Source: Erysipelotrichales bacterium (GTDB taxonomy: Bacteria > Bacillota_I > Bacilli_A > Erysipelotrichales > Erysipelotrichaceae). Taken from it: DNA of 64,000 nt. Under the pieces are notes generated by a model, which worked only from the letters and a program-made list of their open reading frames with translations, did no database searches and was not told the origin of the DNA. A program made the translations under genes and the position numbers. The stretch covers positions 1 to 64,000 of the forward strand of contig CAJTFG010000004.1 in NCBI GenBank assembly GCA_910575705.1, in the 5' to 3' direction. Positions 55,718 to 64,000 of this stretch are shown piece by piece. The stretch's first letter is position 1; the number at the start of each line of letters is the position of its first letter.

Positions 55718-57076
55718 ATGCTGAGTATTCACGAGGTATTGGAAACGATCAAAATGATCGATGAAGAATGTTTGGATGTACGTACCATCACCATGGGGAT
55801 ATCCCTGTTGGATTGCGCCGATGCGGATATCGGCAAGTCATGCGAGAAGATCTACGATAAGATCACTCGTCTTGCAAAGGATCTGGTTTCCTGCGGTGAA
55901 CAGATTGAAAAAGAATACGGGATCCCTATCATCAATAAGCGGATTTCGGTAACGCCGATTGCGATGCTGCTGGCGGTATCCGGCGGGGATCCGATTTTGT
56001 ATGCGCAAACGCTGGAGCGATGTGCACGAGAAGTCGGTGTGAATTTTATCGGCGGCTATTCCGCACTCGTACAAAAAGGGTTTAGTGCCGGAGATAAAGA
56101 ACTCATGCTTTCCATACCGGAGGCGTTGGAAAAAACGGATCACGTATGTGCCAGCGTCAATGTGGGAAGTACGAAAGCCGGTATCAATATGGATGCGGTG
56201 AAATTGATGGGAGAGATCGTAAAGGAAAGCGCACAGCGTACGAAGGACAGGGACTGTATCGGTGCGGCTAAGCTTGTTGTATTCTGCAATGCCCCGGAAG
56301 ATAATCCGTTTATGGCGGGAGCTTTTCATGGTGTAGGAGAAGCGGACTGCGTAATCAATGTAGGTGTCAGCGGGCCGGGCGTCGTTCGCGCGGTGCTGGC
56401 CAAAGCGGATAAAGATCTTCCGATGAATGAGATCGCGGATCTGATCAAGCGTACGGCATTTAAGATAACACGTATGGGACAGTTAGTAGGAAGTCTGGCA
56501 TCAAAACGCCTCGGCGTACCTTTTGGTATCGTAGACCTGTCTTTAGCGCCCACTCCGGAAGTAGGTGACAGCGTCGCGCATATTTTAGAAGAGATGGGAC
56601 TTGAAAATTGTGGCGGATATGGAACGACTGCATGTTTGGCGATGCTGAATGATGCCGTGAAAAAAGGCGGCGTGATGGCCAGCAGTTCGGTCGGCGGCTT
56701 ATCCGGAGCATTTATTCCGGTTTCCGAGGATGCCGGTATGATCGCTGCGGCTAAGGGCGGACATCTGTGTCTGGAAAAATTAGAAGCGATGACGGCGGTA
56801 TGTTCCGTCGGTCTGGATATGATCGTGATTCCGGGAGATACCAGCAGCGAGATCATCAGCGGTATGATTGCGGATGAAGCGGCTATCGGCATGGTGAATT
56901 CCAAAACGACAGCGGTCCGTGTGATCCCGGCGATCGGAAAACAGGTCGGCGATGAATTATCTTTCGGCGGTCTGTTAGGAAGCGGACCTGTCATGCGGGT
57001 GAATACTTCTTCATGCAAGGTGATGGTTGATCGCGGAGGGCGTATCCCGGCACCGCTGCAGAGTTTGAAAAACTGA
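55718..57076 (+). CDS. DUF711/UPF0210 family protein
   Basis: 452 residues, normal for the family. Conserved blocks include [10 protein letters not shown] near residue 20, N-F-I-G-G-Y-S-A-L near 110, and G-V-S-G-P-G-V-V near 213. Its fold is related to glycyl-radical-type barrels in some models but no activity is proven. It lies nine bases after the ACT-domain gene, so the small protein may regulate it. Confidence 0.93.
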   Translation: MLSIHEVLETIKMIDEECLDVRTITMGISLLDCADADIGKSCEKIYDKITRLAKDLVSCGEQIEKEYGIPIINKRISVTPIAMLLAVSGGDPILYAQTLERCAREVGVNFIGGYSALVQKGFSAGDKELMLSIPEALEKTDHVCASVNVGSTKAGINMDAVKLMGEIVKESAQRTKDRDCIGAAKLVVFCNAPEDNPFMAGAFHGVGEADCVINVGVSGPGVVRAVLAKADKDLPMNEIADLIKRTAFKITRMGQLVGSLASKRLGVPFGIVDLSLAPTPEVGDSVAHILEEMGLENCGGYGTTACLAMLNDAVKKGGVMASSSVGGLSGAFIPVSEDAGMIAAAKGGHLCLEKLEAMTAVCSVGLDMIVIPGDTSSEIISGMIADEAAIGMVNSKTTAVRVIPAIGKQVGDELSFGGLLGSGPVMRVNTSSCKVMVDRGGRIPAPLQSLKN

Positions 57077-57087
57077 TAGTTTACATG

Positions 57088-57118
57088 CCTCGCTGTGCAG
57101 ATCATAGCGAGGTGTTTT
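57088..57118 (+). terminator. Terminator
   Basis: CCTCGCT and AGCGAGG with TGTTTTGT behind; moderate T-run. Confidence 0.65.
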
Positions 57119-57197
57119 GTGAGCTGTGTATAAAGATTAAAAAAATTGATAAATTATGATAAAATGATACCGGTCATAAAAAGGGAAGAGGTGTGTT

Positions 57198-58178
57198 ATG
57201 GTACATATACAGCGTATGATCACTCATATTTTGAATCCATCTGAAAACTTGATGATATTGAGCGATCGCTGCATGGAAGATGTAGAAGAAGCGATTCAAA
57301 AGGCGCTGGAATCCAAAATGGATAAGATATTTACAAGCACACGCCGCAGGAAGGCAAGTTTTTTATCGGATAGTCCGGTTCTTTCTATGTTGGAGAAATA
57401 TAAAGAGAATACTTGTACGTTTGAGGAACTCAGCAGTTATATCGCAAGGCGCATTTTCGATAAGAAGATGCAGGCAGGACGATATGAAAACTTCGATTTT
57501 ATCATGGCAGAAGGAACGTATGATGAACGCCGCTATATCATCGGTTTTGAAAATATATATCATGAGGGCATCACGCATGTTATACAGCAGCAGGATGCGC
57601 GCTCTCAAAATCAGATTGTTGCCGCAAAGGCGATGATCAACGCTTCTTTATCTAAAAAAGAAACTGCTTTTACGATAGAAGTATCCGACGGTGAGGTATA
57701 TTTGATAGAAGAGAATACCGATTTATATGAAACGGATATTTTACAGTGTACGAGTACGTTATCGTATGAACAAGGGGTAAAGGCGCTGGCCGTTACATGC
57801 AGTGAACTGGCTGAGAAATACGATCTGGATGAGATGACCATCGTACCTAAGATGAAACAGATGGTGAAGGAACGCGTTGAACAGCAGGAAGATATCAAAC
57901 TGGATGAGATCGCGGATGTGTTGTTTGATGAAAACCCGCAGATCCATCGTGAATTTTCCGACGAATTGCAGAGAAGAGGATTTACGCAGGATATCAGTGC
58001 GGAACACATGCGTCCGATGAAAGCACAGAGCGTACAGAAGCTGAAAACAGACAGTGGTATCGAGATCATCATTCCGGTAGATTATATGAATTCCAAGGAT
58101 TATGTGGAGTTTTCCAATGCGGCGGATGGAACGATCTCGATCCGTTTGAAAAATATTAATAAGATCATCAGTAAATGA
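57198..58178 (+). CDS. Nucleoid-associated protein (NdpA family)
   Basis: 326 residues resembling the 37-kDa nucleoid-associated family (PF04245). The features are a helical N-terminus (residues 1-75), the F-D-F-I-M-A-E-G-T-Y...Y-I-I-G-F-E region, and a C-terminal beta domain ending I-S-I-R-L-K-N-I. GAAGAGGTG precedes the start. Relatives bind DNA; the function in Gram-positives is little known. Confidence 0.8.
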   Translation: MVHIQRMITHILNPSENLMILSDRCMEDVEEAIQKALESKMDKIFTSTRRRKASFLSDSPVLSMLEKYKENTCTFEELSSYIARRIFDKKMQAGRYENFDFIMAEGTYDERRYIIGFENIYHEGITHVIQQQDARSQNQIVAAKAMINASLSKKETAFTIEVSDGEVYLIEENTDLYETDILQCTSTLSYEQGVKALAVTCSELAEKYDLDEMTIVPKMKQMVKERVEQQEDIKLDEIADVLFDENPQIHREFSDELQRRGFTQDISAEHMRPMKAQSVQKLKTDSGIEIIIPVDYMNSKDYVEFSNAADGTISIRLKNINKIISK

Positions 58179-58188
58179 GGAGGTTACT

Positions 58189-58893
58189 ATGCTGGAATTA
58201 CAACATCTGTCTTTTTCCGTCGAGGGCAAGGACATTATCCAAGATATCAGTGCGGTGATTGAAGATAACGGTTTTACGGTCATCACCGGACCCAACGGAG
58301 GAGGAAAATCTACGTTGGCAAAACTGATCATGGGGATCGAGAAACCCACATCCGGAAAGATCTTATTTAACGGGATCGATATTACCGATATGGATATTCA
58401 TGAACGAAGCCGTCACAAGATCGGGTATGCGTTTCAGCAGCCGCCGAGGTTTAAAGGAATGACGGTATCCGATCTGCTGTCCATCGCGCATGGAACGAAA
58501 CTGAGTGAGGATCACTGCTGTTCTTATCTGAGTGATGTCGGTTTATGTTCCAAGGATTATCTGCATCGTGAAGTCGATGCGTCTTTGTCCGGCGGAGAGG
58601 TAAAACGCATTGAGATAGCGACGCTGCTGGCCAGAGATCTGCAGCTGGCGATTTTCGATGAACCGGAAGCGGGCATTGACTTATGGAGCTTTGCGAAGCT
58701 TGTGGAAACTTTTCAGAATATGCAGAAAAAGAAACAGCTGTCTGTGATCCTGATATCGCATCAGGAGCGCATCATGCAGCTGGCAGATACGATCATGATC
58801 ATTGAAAACGGCAGAGTGAAGCATCAGGGAGCGAAAGAATCGGTATTGCCGGAGCTGATGCAGGAATTTGACTGCCGTTGCTGTAAGGAGTAA
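58189..58893 (+). CDS. SufC-like ABC ATPase
   Basis: 234 residues. Walker A G-P-N-G-G-G-K-S-T near residue 35, signature S-L-S-G-G-E-V-K-R, Walker B A-I-F-D-E-P-E-A-G-I-D, H-loop I-S-H-Q. E-P-E-A-G-I-D is typical of SufC rather than transporters, and no membrane partner is present. It pairs with the SufB-like protein for Fe-S cluster assembly. GAGGAGGTTACT precedes the start. Confidence 0.9.
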   Translation: MLELQHLSFSVEGKDIIQDISAVIEDNGFTVITGPNGGGKSTLAKLIMGIEKPTSGKILFNGIDITDMDIHERSRHKIGYAFQQPPRFKGMTVSDLLSIAHGTKLSEDHCCSYLSDVGLCSKDYLHREVDASLSGGEVKRIEIATLLARDLQLAIFDEPEAGIDLWSFAKLVETFQNMQKKKQLSVILISHQERIMQLADTIMIIENGRVKHQGAKESVLPELMQEFDCRCCKE

Positions 58894-58896
58894 GGT

Positions 58897-59817
58897 ATGG
58901 AAGAACTAGAAAAACAGCTGTTGGAAAAGATCGCGGATATCCGCGGATTTCAGCCGGGAACCGCTTTTAGTCTGAGAAGAAACGGAAGCGGTGTAGAGAG
59001 GCATTCTACACAGGCAGTGACGATAACGGCAAAAGAGGATAAGCCGGGTATTGATATCGTGGTAAGATCGTTTACCAAACAGGAAAAGGTTCATATACCG
59101 GTCGTTGTCACCAAAAGCGGTGTTCACGATATGGTATACAATGATTTTTACATTCAGGAAGGAGCCGATGTGGAGATCGTAGCCGGCTGCGGTATTCATA
59201 ACAGCGGATGTGATGCTTCCGAACATAACGGCATTCATACGTTTCATATAGGGAAAAATGCCCGGGTAATTTACGTTGAAAAGCATTATGGTGAGGGAAC
59301 CGGCACGGGAGAGCGCATCTTGAATCCGACGACCGTTATTCATATGGAAGAAGGATCTTTTATGAAAATGGATACGGCGCAGATCGGCGGTGTGGATTCT
59401 ACGATCCGCAAGACCGAGGCCTTTTTACAGGCGAATGCAAAGCTGGTAATGAGTGAGCGTCTGATGACGCACGGTGATCAAAAGGCACATAGTGATGTGA
59501 TCGTCAATTTAGATGGAGAAGACAGTGTGGTGCAGATCGTTTCCCGTTCGGTGGGAAAGGATACATCGACGCAAGTCTTCCATCCTATTGCGGTAGGAAA
59601 TAAAGCTTGTCGTGCGCATATTCAATGTGATTCGATCCTTATGGGGCATTCTAAGATCAGTTCTATTCCGGAGATTGCGGCGAATCATGTGGATGCGCAG
59701 ATCGTTCATGAAGCGGCGATCGGAAAGATCAATTCGGATCAGCTGATAAAGCTGCAGACGTTGGGGCTTTCGGAAGAAGAGGCGGAAAAGGTCATCATCG
59801 ATGGTTTCTTAAAGTAG
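58897..59817 (+). CDS. SufB/SufD-like Fe-S scaffold protein
   Basis: 306 residues, much shorter than classical SufB (about 465). It keeps the beta-helix core and the C-terminal E-I-A-A-N-H-V-D-A-Q-I-V-H-E block. With the SufC-like gene three bases upstream this forms a two-gene minimal Suf (SMS-type) system without sufS, sufU or sufD nearby. A Cys-containing stretch V-A-G-C-G-I-H-N-S-G-C is near residue 99. Confidence 0.9.
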   Translation: MEELEKQLLEKIADIRGFQPGTAFSLRRNGSGVERHSTQAVTITAKEDKPGIDIVVRSFTKQEKVHIPVVVTKSGVHDMVYNDFYIQEGADVEIVAGCGIHNSGCDASEHNGIHTFHIGKNARVIYVEKHYGEGTGTGERILNPTTVIHMEEGSFMKMDTAQIGGVDSTIRKTEAFLQANAKLVMSERLMTHGDQKAHSDVIVNLDGEDSVVQIVSRSVGKDTSTQVFHPIAVGNKACRAHIQCDSILMGHSKISSIPEIAANHVDAQIVHEAAIGKINSDQLIKLQTLGLSEEEAEKVIIDGFLK

Positions 59818-59873
59818 GAATGACCGATTGTTTGCAATGTAATGAAAATGTTTGTAAAAAAATGAAAAAAGTA

Positions 59874-59901
59874 TTGCAATTTCAAATTAGTTGCGTATAA
59901 T
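59874..59901 (+). promoter_or_regulatory. Promoter of second T-box operon
   Basis: TTGCAA (59874-59879), 16 bases, TATAAT (59896-59901). Confidence 0.7.
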
Positions 59902-59907
59902 GAAACA

Positions 59908-60161
59908 TATACAAAAACTGAGAACAGAAGTAGTAGTCTTGAACAAGGTTTCTATCAGAGAGTTGCCGCATGGTGAAAGGCAATGGGATTAAGTAGAGAT
60001 GAACGTGTCTGGGAGTTGAACTGTCGAAATGATGGTATGAGGCAGTTTCCGTATGCCATACGTTAGTTGGTAAGAGAGCTGATAAGATTCGTTTCTTTTC
60101 AGAAAAAAGGTGGTACCGCGTATATTTACGTCCTTGTGATTATTCACAGGGACGTTTTTTT
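59908..60161 (+). promoter_or_regulatory. T-box leader, specifier reads CGT (Arg)
   Basis: AGGTGGTACCGCG (60108-60120) is the T-box. Stem I landmarks AGTAGTA, AGAGAG and GCATGGTG precede it. The specifier loop GAA-CGT-G-TCT (60001-60010) places CGT at 60004-60006, which would pair with tRNA-Arg. The terminator ACGTCCTTGTGA/TCACAGGGACGT with seven T lies at 60128-60161. Confidence 0.87.
60128..60161 (+). terminator. T-box regulatory terminator
   Basis: CGTCCTTGTGA and TCACAGGGACG form the stem, followed by seven T; the next gene's ribosome site comes directly after. Confidence 0.87.
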
Positions 60162-60178
60162 ACAGGAGGAGGAACTAT

Positions 60179-60829
60179 ATGACATTTCATTTTGAGATAT
60201 TGGGAACATGGGGACCGTTCATATTGGAAGGGCTATGGGTAGTTCTTGGCTTATCTTTGGTCAGTGCCTTTATCGGTGTGGCGATCGGACTTGTCTGTGC
60301 CTTTTTAAAGAAAAAGAAGATCATCGGTACCTTCTTATCGTTTTATATCGATTTCTTCAGAGGGACACCGGTCTTCGTTCAGTTGTATTTCGTATATTTC
60401 GGATTACCGGCATTGATGGGATTGGCTGTTGATAAATGGTGGGTTTCCATCATCGTATTCGGTCTGAATTCCGGTGCTTATCTGGCAGAGATCATGCGTG
60501 CCGGTATTGAAGGGATCGATAAGGGACAGATCGAAGCGGCGAAAGCGCTGGGCGTTATGCAGAAGGATATTATCAAAGATATCATCTTACCGCAGGCGAT
60601 ACGTTCCATCCTCCCGGCGATCATCAATGAGTTTATCGCTTTGACGAAAGAAACTTCCGTTGTCAGCGTATTAGGGATCAATGACTTGATGAAGCGCTAT
60701 AGCTTTGTTGTGGCGAAGACGTACAGTCCGTTTGAACCGTTGCTGATGATCATGGTTACGTACTATATATTAAATAAGATCTTGAGTTTTATCGGAAGCA
60801 TGATAGAAAGGAAACTGAAATATGATTAA
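60179..60829 (+). CDS. Amino-acid ABC transporter permease
   Basis: 216 residues with five hydrophobic segments. R-G-T-P-V-F-V-Q-L-Y near residue 61 and E-A-A-K-A-L-G-V near residue 120 are the family motifs. It starts after AGGAGGAGGAA and overlaps the ATPase gene by eight bases. First gene of the T-box-led importer, probably for arginine. Confidence 0.95.
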   Translation: MTFHFEILGTWGPFILEGLWVVLGLSLVSAFIGVAIGLVCAFLKKKKIIGTFLSFYIDFFRGTPVFVQLYFVYFGLPALMGLAVDKWWVSIIVFGLNSGAYLAEIMRAGIEGIDKGQIEAAKALGVMQKDIIKDIILPQAIRSILPAIINEFIALTKETSVVSVLGINDLMKRYSFVVAKTYSPFEPLLMIMVTYYILNKILSFIGSMIERKLKYD

Positions 60830-61547
60830 AGTAGAGCATCTGTATAAGGACTACAGTGAATCCATCAAGGTTTTGAAAGATGTCAGTTTCACGTTTGAAG
60901 ATGGCAAGACATATGCGATCATCGGTTCCAGCGGCGGAGGAAAATCCACTTTCATCCGATGTTTGAACATGTTGGAAGTACCTACCGGCGGTGTGATCGA
61001 AGTAGATGGAGAAATCATCAATCAAGGGAAAGTGAATCTTTCCAAGGTACGGGAAAAGATGGGAATGGTATTTCAGAATTTTAATCTCTTTGATCATATG
61101 GATGCGAAAAAAAATGTGGCATATGCCTTGATGAAAGTAAAAAAGATGAGTGAAAAAGAGGCCTATGAGAAAGCGATTCGAGGATTGGAAAATGTCGGTT
61201 TGGGACATCGCGTCGATTCCTATCCGCATCAACTGTCCGGAGGTGAAAAACAGCGTGTGGCCATTGCCCGTGCATTGGCGATGGAACCGGAAGTTCTCTT
61301 ATGCGATGAACCGACCAGTGCTCTTGATCCGGAGATGACGACAGAAGTTTTGAAGGTATTGAAGAATTTGTCGCATACCGGATTGACGATGATCGTCGTT
61401 ACCCATGAGATGAATTTTGCGAAAGAGGTTGCGGATTATATTTTGTATATGGATAAGGGAGAAATTGCGGAATGCAGCACTCCCGAAGAGTTTTTCAGTC
61501 ATGCGAAGACAGAGCGCGCAAGGCAATTTGTTGCAAATATGTTATAA
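60822..61547 (+). CDS. Amino-acid ABC transporter ATP-binding protein
   Basis: 241 residues. Walker A G-S-S-G-G-G-K-S-T near residue 34, signature L-S-G-G-E-K-Q-R, Walker B L-L-C-D-E-P-T-S-A-L-D and V-V-T-H-E. Very like the ATPase at 744-1424 in length and layout, so the two importers belong to one family. Confidence 0.95.
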   Translation: MIKVEHLYKDYSESIKVLKDVSFTFEDGKTYAIIGSSGGGKSTFIRCLNMLEVPTGGVIEVDGEIINQGKVNLSKVREKMGMVFQNFNLFDHMDAKKNVAYALMKVKKMSEKEAYEKAIRGLENVGLGHRVDSYPHQLSGGEKQRVAIARALAMEPEVLLCDEPTSALDPEMTTEVLKVLKNLSHTGLTMIVVTHEMNFAKEVADYILYMDKGEIAECSTPEEFFSHAKTERARQFVANML

Positions 61548-61560
61548 AGGAAAGAGGGAA

Positions 61561-62355
61561 ATGAACATGAAAAAATTATTAACAGTTGCAGTAGCGGGAT
61601 TGGTGCTGGCAGGACTTGCCGGCTGTGGATCAAAAGAAAGCGGATCAAAGGATTCCGTGGATCTGAAAGGAAAGACGTTGGTCGTAACGACAGCGGCTCC
61701 TTATGAACCTTATGAAACGATGACAGAAGACGGTAAGCTGGTCGGTTTTGATATCGATCTGGGAAATGCTTTGGCAGAAAAGATGGGATTCACGATCGAA
61801 TGGCAGAATCTGGAGTTTGATGCGGCTTTGTTGGCGGTTCAAAGCGGACAGGCCGATATGGTTATGGCCGGTGTATCACCGACAGAAGAGCGTTTGAAAG
61901 TATTGGATTTTTCTGAGATCTACTATCAGGATGAGGCAGATACGGCGAATACGGTCATCACGTTAAAGGATAAGGGATATACTTCTATCGATGATCTGAA
62001 AGGAAAGACGGTAGGGGTACAAAACGGAACCATTCAGCAGGAAGCCGTAGAAGGAATTGCCGAGGAATATGGATTAACGGTAGAAACACGTAAAGAATAT
62101 GCGGATATTGCACAGGAAATATTAAACGGAAATATTGACTTCATGGTATGTGAAAAGGCGATGGCAGAAGGACTGAAAGAAACGTATAAACAGCTGGACA
62201 GCTTCTTGCTCGGTGTCGGTGAAGGCTCTGAAGGAAATGCGATCGGATTTAAAAAAGGCTCTGAATACAAAGCTGCATTTGATAAAGCGATCCAGGAGAT
62301 GAAGGACAGCGGTGAAATGCAGAAGTTGATCGATAAGTGGTTTAAAGCAGAATAA
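61561..62355 (+). CDS. Amino-acid-binding lipoprotein of ABC importer
   Basis: 264 residues, family 3 solute-binding protein. Signal M-N-M-K-K-L-L-T-V-A-V ends in lipobox L-A-G-C-G. V-G-F-D-I-D-L-G-N-A-L and Y-E-P-Y-E-T are binding-site blocks. ATG 61561 or 61567 could start; AAAGAGGG lies upstream. Substrate predicted as arginine from the T-box. Confidence 0.94.
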   Translation: MNMKKLLTVAVAGLVLAGLAGCGSKESGSKDSVDLKGKTLVVTTAAPYEPYETMTEDGKLVGFDIDLGNALAEKMGFTIEWQNLEFDAALLAVQSGQADMVMAGVSPTEERLKVLDFSEIYYQDEADTANTVITLKDKGYTSIDDLKGKTVGVQNGTIQQEAVEGIAEEYGLTVETRKEYADIAQEILNGNIDFMVCEKAMAEGLKETYKQLDSFLLGVGEGSEGNAIGFKKGSEYKAAFDKAIQEMKDSGEMQKLIDKWFKAE

Positions 62356-62366
62356 ATTATGTAACG

Positions 62367-62410
62367 AAGTGAACCGAAAAAGCAGATGAGCTTATAAGGT
62401 TCACTTTTTA
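62367..62410 (+). terminator. Terminator of second importer operon
   Basis: AAGTGAACC and GGTTCACTT with a 22-base loop and TTTTA behind. Confidence 0.7.
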
Positions 62411-62509
62411 TAAAAGATCATAGAAAGAAAATCAAGAAAAGGGCTGTAGGGACACAGTCGACGTGAACGTATGGTATAATGAAAAAAACGATAGAAAGGG
62501 AAGCGGTAT

Positions 62510-62809
62510 ATGGCAAAGACAGCATGGATTTTTTCATACAAACTTAAGAAGAACGTAAGTGAAGAAGTGTTCATCGAACGAACGCAAAAACTGCATGATG
62601 ACATCATTGCAAAGGCGAAGGGATTTATTTCCTGGGAGCATTATGTCCAAGGTAATGTATGGACGGATTTTGTTCTTTGGGAAAGCGAGGAAGATGCGCA
62701 GAATGCGACGACGGTAGGAAAGGGAAAGGCCGTAACGGAAGAGTTTTATGCATGTATTCAGATGACTACGTGCAGAGCGTTGATCTCAAAATTTGTGAAA
62801 AAATATTAG
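62510..62809 (+). CDS. ABM-like dimeric ferredoxin-fold protein
   Basis: 99 residues with the beta-alpha-beta pattern of the antibiotic biosynthesis monooxygenase-like fold: W-I-F-S-Y-K-L-K near the start, G-F-I-S-W-E-H-Y near residue 38, F-V-L-W-E-S-E-E-D-A near 54. No catalytic residues can be assigned. Starts after AAAGGGAAGCGG. Probably cytosolic; role unknown. Confidence 0.72.
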   Translation: MAKTAWIFSYKLKKNVSEEVFIERTQKLHDDIIAKAKGFISWEHYVQGNVWTDFVLWESEEDAQNATTVGKGKAVTEEFYACIQMTTCRALISKFVKKY

Positions 62810-62824
62810 GTATTTGCGAATCAT

Positions 62825-62853
62825 AAAAAAAGACGGTCAAACGTCTTTTTTTT
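62825..62853. terminator. Bidirectional terminator
   Basis: AAAAAAAGACG and CGTCTTTTTTTT around GTCAAA. Confidence 0.85.
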
Positions 62854-63700
62854 CACGTGTATATACATACATAAAAACAGCTATGAGAATGATGATGCCA
62901 TATCCGATAAGGCTGTAGAGATCCGGTATTTGTTGAAAGAGCAAGAATCCCAGCACCGCTGCGAAAATGACTTGTGAATAGTCAAATACGGAAATTTCTT
63001 TTGCCGGAGCAAACGTATAGGCATAAGTTACAGCGAACTGCCCACCGGCGGCAGCCAGTCCTGCCATCAATAGATATGTTGTCTGTAACGGCGTCATCGG
63101 ATGAAAATCGCAAATGACAAAAGGAAGCACGCTGAGGCAGGAGAACACAGAGAAGAAGAATACGACCTTAGGTCCTTTCAAGCCATGATGGGTCAGGTAG
63201 CGGACGAGAGTATAGGCAACACCTGTGCTCATAGCGCCGATGACGGCGATGATGCTCGGAAAAAGGGAGGCTGCCTCCATGCTCGGTTTGATGACGAGAA
63301 GGCTTCCTGCAAATGCGATGAGAATGGCGCCTATTTGAAAGGGACGTACGGTTTCTTTTAATATGAAGAAGGAAAAGATAACAACGAAGAACGGTCCTAA
63401 TTTTTGCAGCATGGATGCATCGGCTAACAGCAGGTGGTCGACGGCATAGAAATTTGAAAGCAGTCCGATCGTTCCAAACAGCGAACGGATCAGCAAAGGG
63501 GTGATATACCGTTTTTCATAATGGAATCCTTCTTTGCTTTTCCATAAGATGATCCCTGCGAATAGCAAAGCGACCAAATTGCGGAAAAAGCTTTTCTGCA
63601 TGGAAGGGATATCGCCGGATAAGCGGACGAACGCATTCATGAGCGCAAAGAAGAATGCGGATGCGATGATGCATGTGATGCCTTTTTGTCGGTTGTTCAT
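62837..63700 (-). CDS. EamA/DMT-family membrane exporter
   Basis: 287 residues with ten predicted helices as two EamA halves. A-F-F-F-A-L-M-N-A-F-V-R near residue 15 opens the first half and A-A-A-G-G-Q-F-A-V-T-Y-A-Y near residue 220 lies in the second. Exports metabolites; substrate unknown. AAGGAGGACC precedes ATG 63700. Confidence 0.92.
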   Translation of the reverse strand: MNNRQKGITCIIASAFFFALMNAFVRLSGDIPSMQKSFFRNLVALLFAGIILWKSKEGFHYEKRYITPLLIRSLFGTIGLLSNFYAVDHLLLADASMLQKLGPFFVVIFSFFILKETVRPFQIGAILIAFAGSLLVIKPSMEAASLFPSIIAVIGAMSTGVAYTLVRYLTHHGLKGPKVVFFFSVFSCLSVLPFVICDFHPMTPLQTTYLLMAGLAAAGGQFAVTYAYTFAPAKEISVFDYSQVIFAAVLGFLLFQQIPDLYSLIGYGIIILIAVFMYVYTREKKDV

Positions 63701-63817
63701 AAGGTCCTCCTTTATACATAAGCATAAGTATACATAAAAAATACGGTAAAGAAAAGGTGCGTAAAATACTTTTTGTTTGTATACGTATCCGTTATAATAA
63801 ACAATGGAGTTGATAGT

Positions 63818-64000
63818 ATGAAACGCTATATGATCTTACTTGTGATATTAGGATCGGTACTGATGCCGGTTTATGCCAATACGAGGGAAGATGTGTCGTT
63901 GGCACGTTGTACGGATGGCGATACAGCTCATTTCTATATACAGGGTGAGGATGTTACCGTCCGCTTTTTGGCGATCAACGCACCGGAGTATACCAAAGAG
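63818..64000 (+). CDS. Secreted thermonuclease-like protein, 3' end outside window
   Basis: The first 61 codons are present. A signal peptide (residues 1-20, ending P-V-Y-A-N) is followed by the staphylococcal-nuclease start: R-C-T-D-G-D-T-A-H-F near residue 31 and V-R-F-L-A-I-N-A-P-E-Y near residue 48, which hold the first Asp and Arg of the active site. TGGAGTTGATAGT precedes ATG 63818. The rest runs past the window. Confidence 0.82.
   Translation, partial: MKRYMILLVILGSVLMPVYANTREDVSLARCTDGDTAHFYIQGEDVTVRFLAINAPEYTKE

Noticed and set aside
58189-58893. ABC transporter ATPase for an unknown substrate
   Set aside because: The E-P-E-A-G-I-D Walker B form and the adjacent SufB-like gene identify a SufC relative; no permease is near.

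Overview
The window comes from a low-GC Gram-positive bacterium. Genes have Gram-positive Shine-Dalgarno sites, TGA is used as a stop, two T-box leaders are present, and four PTS-type operon features and the order pcrA-ligA-camS-gatC-gatA-gatB are typical of Bacillota. A GatCAB route to Gln-tRNA, a two-gene SufC/SufB-like Fe-S module, a mannose-family PTS and many small regulators fit an anaerobic gut Erysipelotrichia-like organism. That placement is inference from gene content, not from a marker gene.

Layout. 1-724: right end of an IS3-family insertion sequence. 744-3190: an amino-acid ABC importer read leftward behind a T-box leader (specifier reads as His). 3411-11361: a BglG/MtlR-type regulator followed by a lactose/cellobiose-family PTS mixed with two metallopeptidases, a C-S lyase and an RDD protein. 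11431-16870: a phosphomannose-isomerase-like enzyme facing a mannose-family PTS, with a GntR regulator at the end and shared operator-like sequences. 16911-23433: a small NrdD-tail-like protein, an M18 aminopeptidase, gltX, tRNA-Gln, a transglutaminase-like lipoprotein, a cyclic-di-AMP receptor-like protein and an LCP protein. 23594-34179: pcrA, ligA, a CamS-like lipoprotein, gatCAB, a membrane-anchored unknown and an rRNA uridine methyltransferase. 34180-43288: an accessory stretch with a ClbS-like protein, MerR and flavodoxin genes, a decayed hydrolase, a DUF349 protein, an Xre regulator, an alkyltransferase-domain protein and a MarR/MATE pair. 43376-48536: CBS-type pyrophosphatase, a lone AAA ATPase and a NatAB-like ABC exporter. 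50193-59817: pentapeptide-repeat protein, Tex, split transketolase, ACT/DUF711 pair, NdpA-like protein and SufC/SufB-like pair. 59874-62355: a second T-box-led amino-acid importer (specifier reads as Arg). The window closes with a DMT exporter and the start of a secreted nuclease.

The most unusual content is a set of five short coding cassettes: four in tandem at 48643-50174 on the plus strand and one alone at 39917-40215 on the minus strand. They share a start landmark (GCACGATTTCT, read T-I-S) and an end landmark (CAGCGTCCGGCTCTG, read Q-R-P-A-L). Between the landmarks the sequences look unrelated, yet every distance is a multiple of three and all five frames are open. Each cassette ends in a hairpin of different sequence. 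None has an attached N-terminal gene or a convincing translation start. They look like silent, exchangeable 3' ends for an expressed gene elsewhere in the genome. I do not recognise this arrangement as a described system.

Functionally the window links amino-acid import (His, Arg), peptide breakdown, and Glu/Gln-tRNA supply (gltX, tRNA-Gln and gatCAB within 12 kb) with two sugar-type PTS systems.
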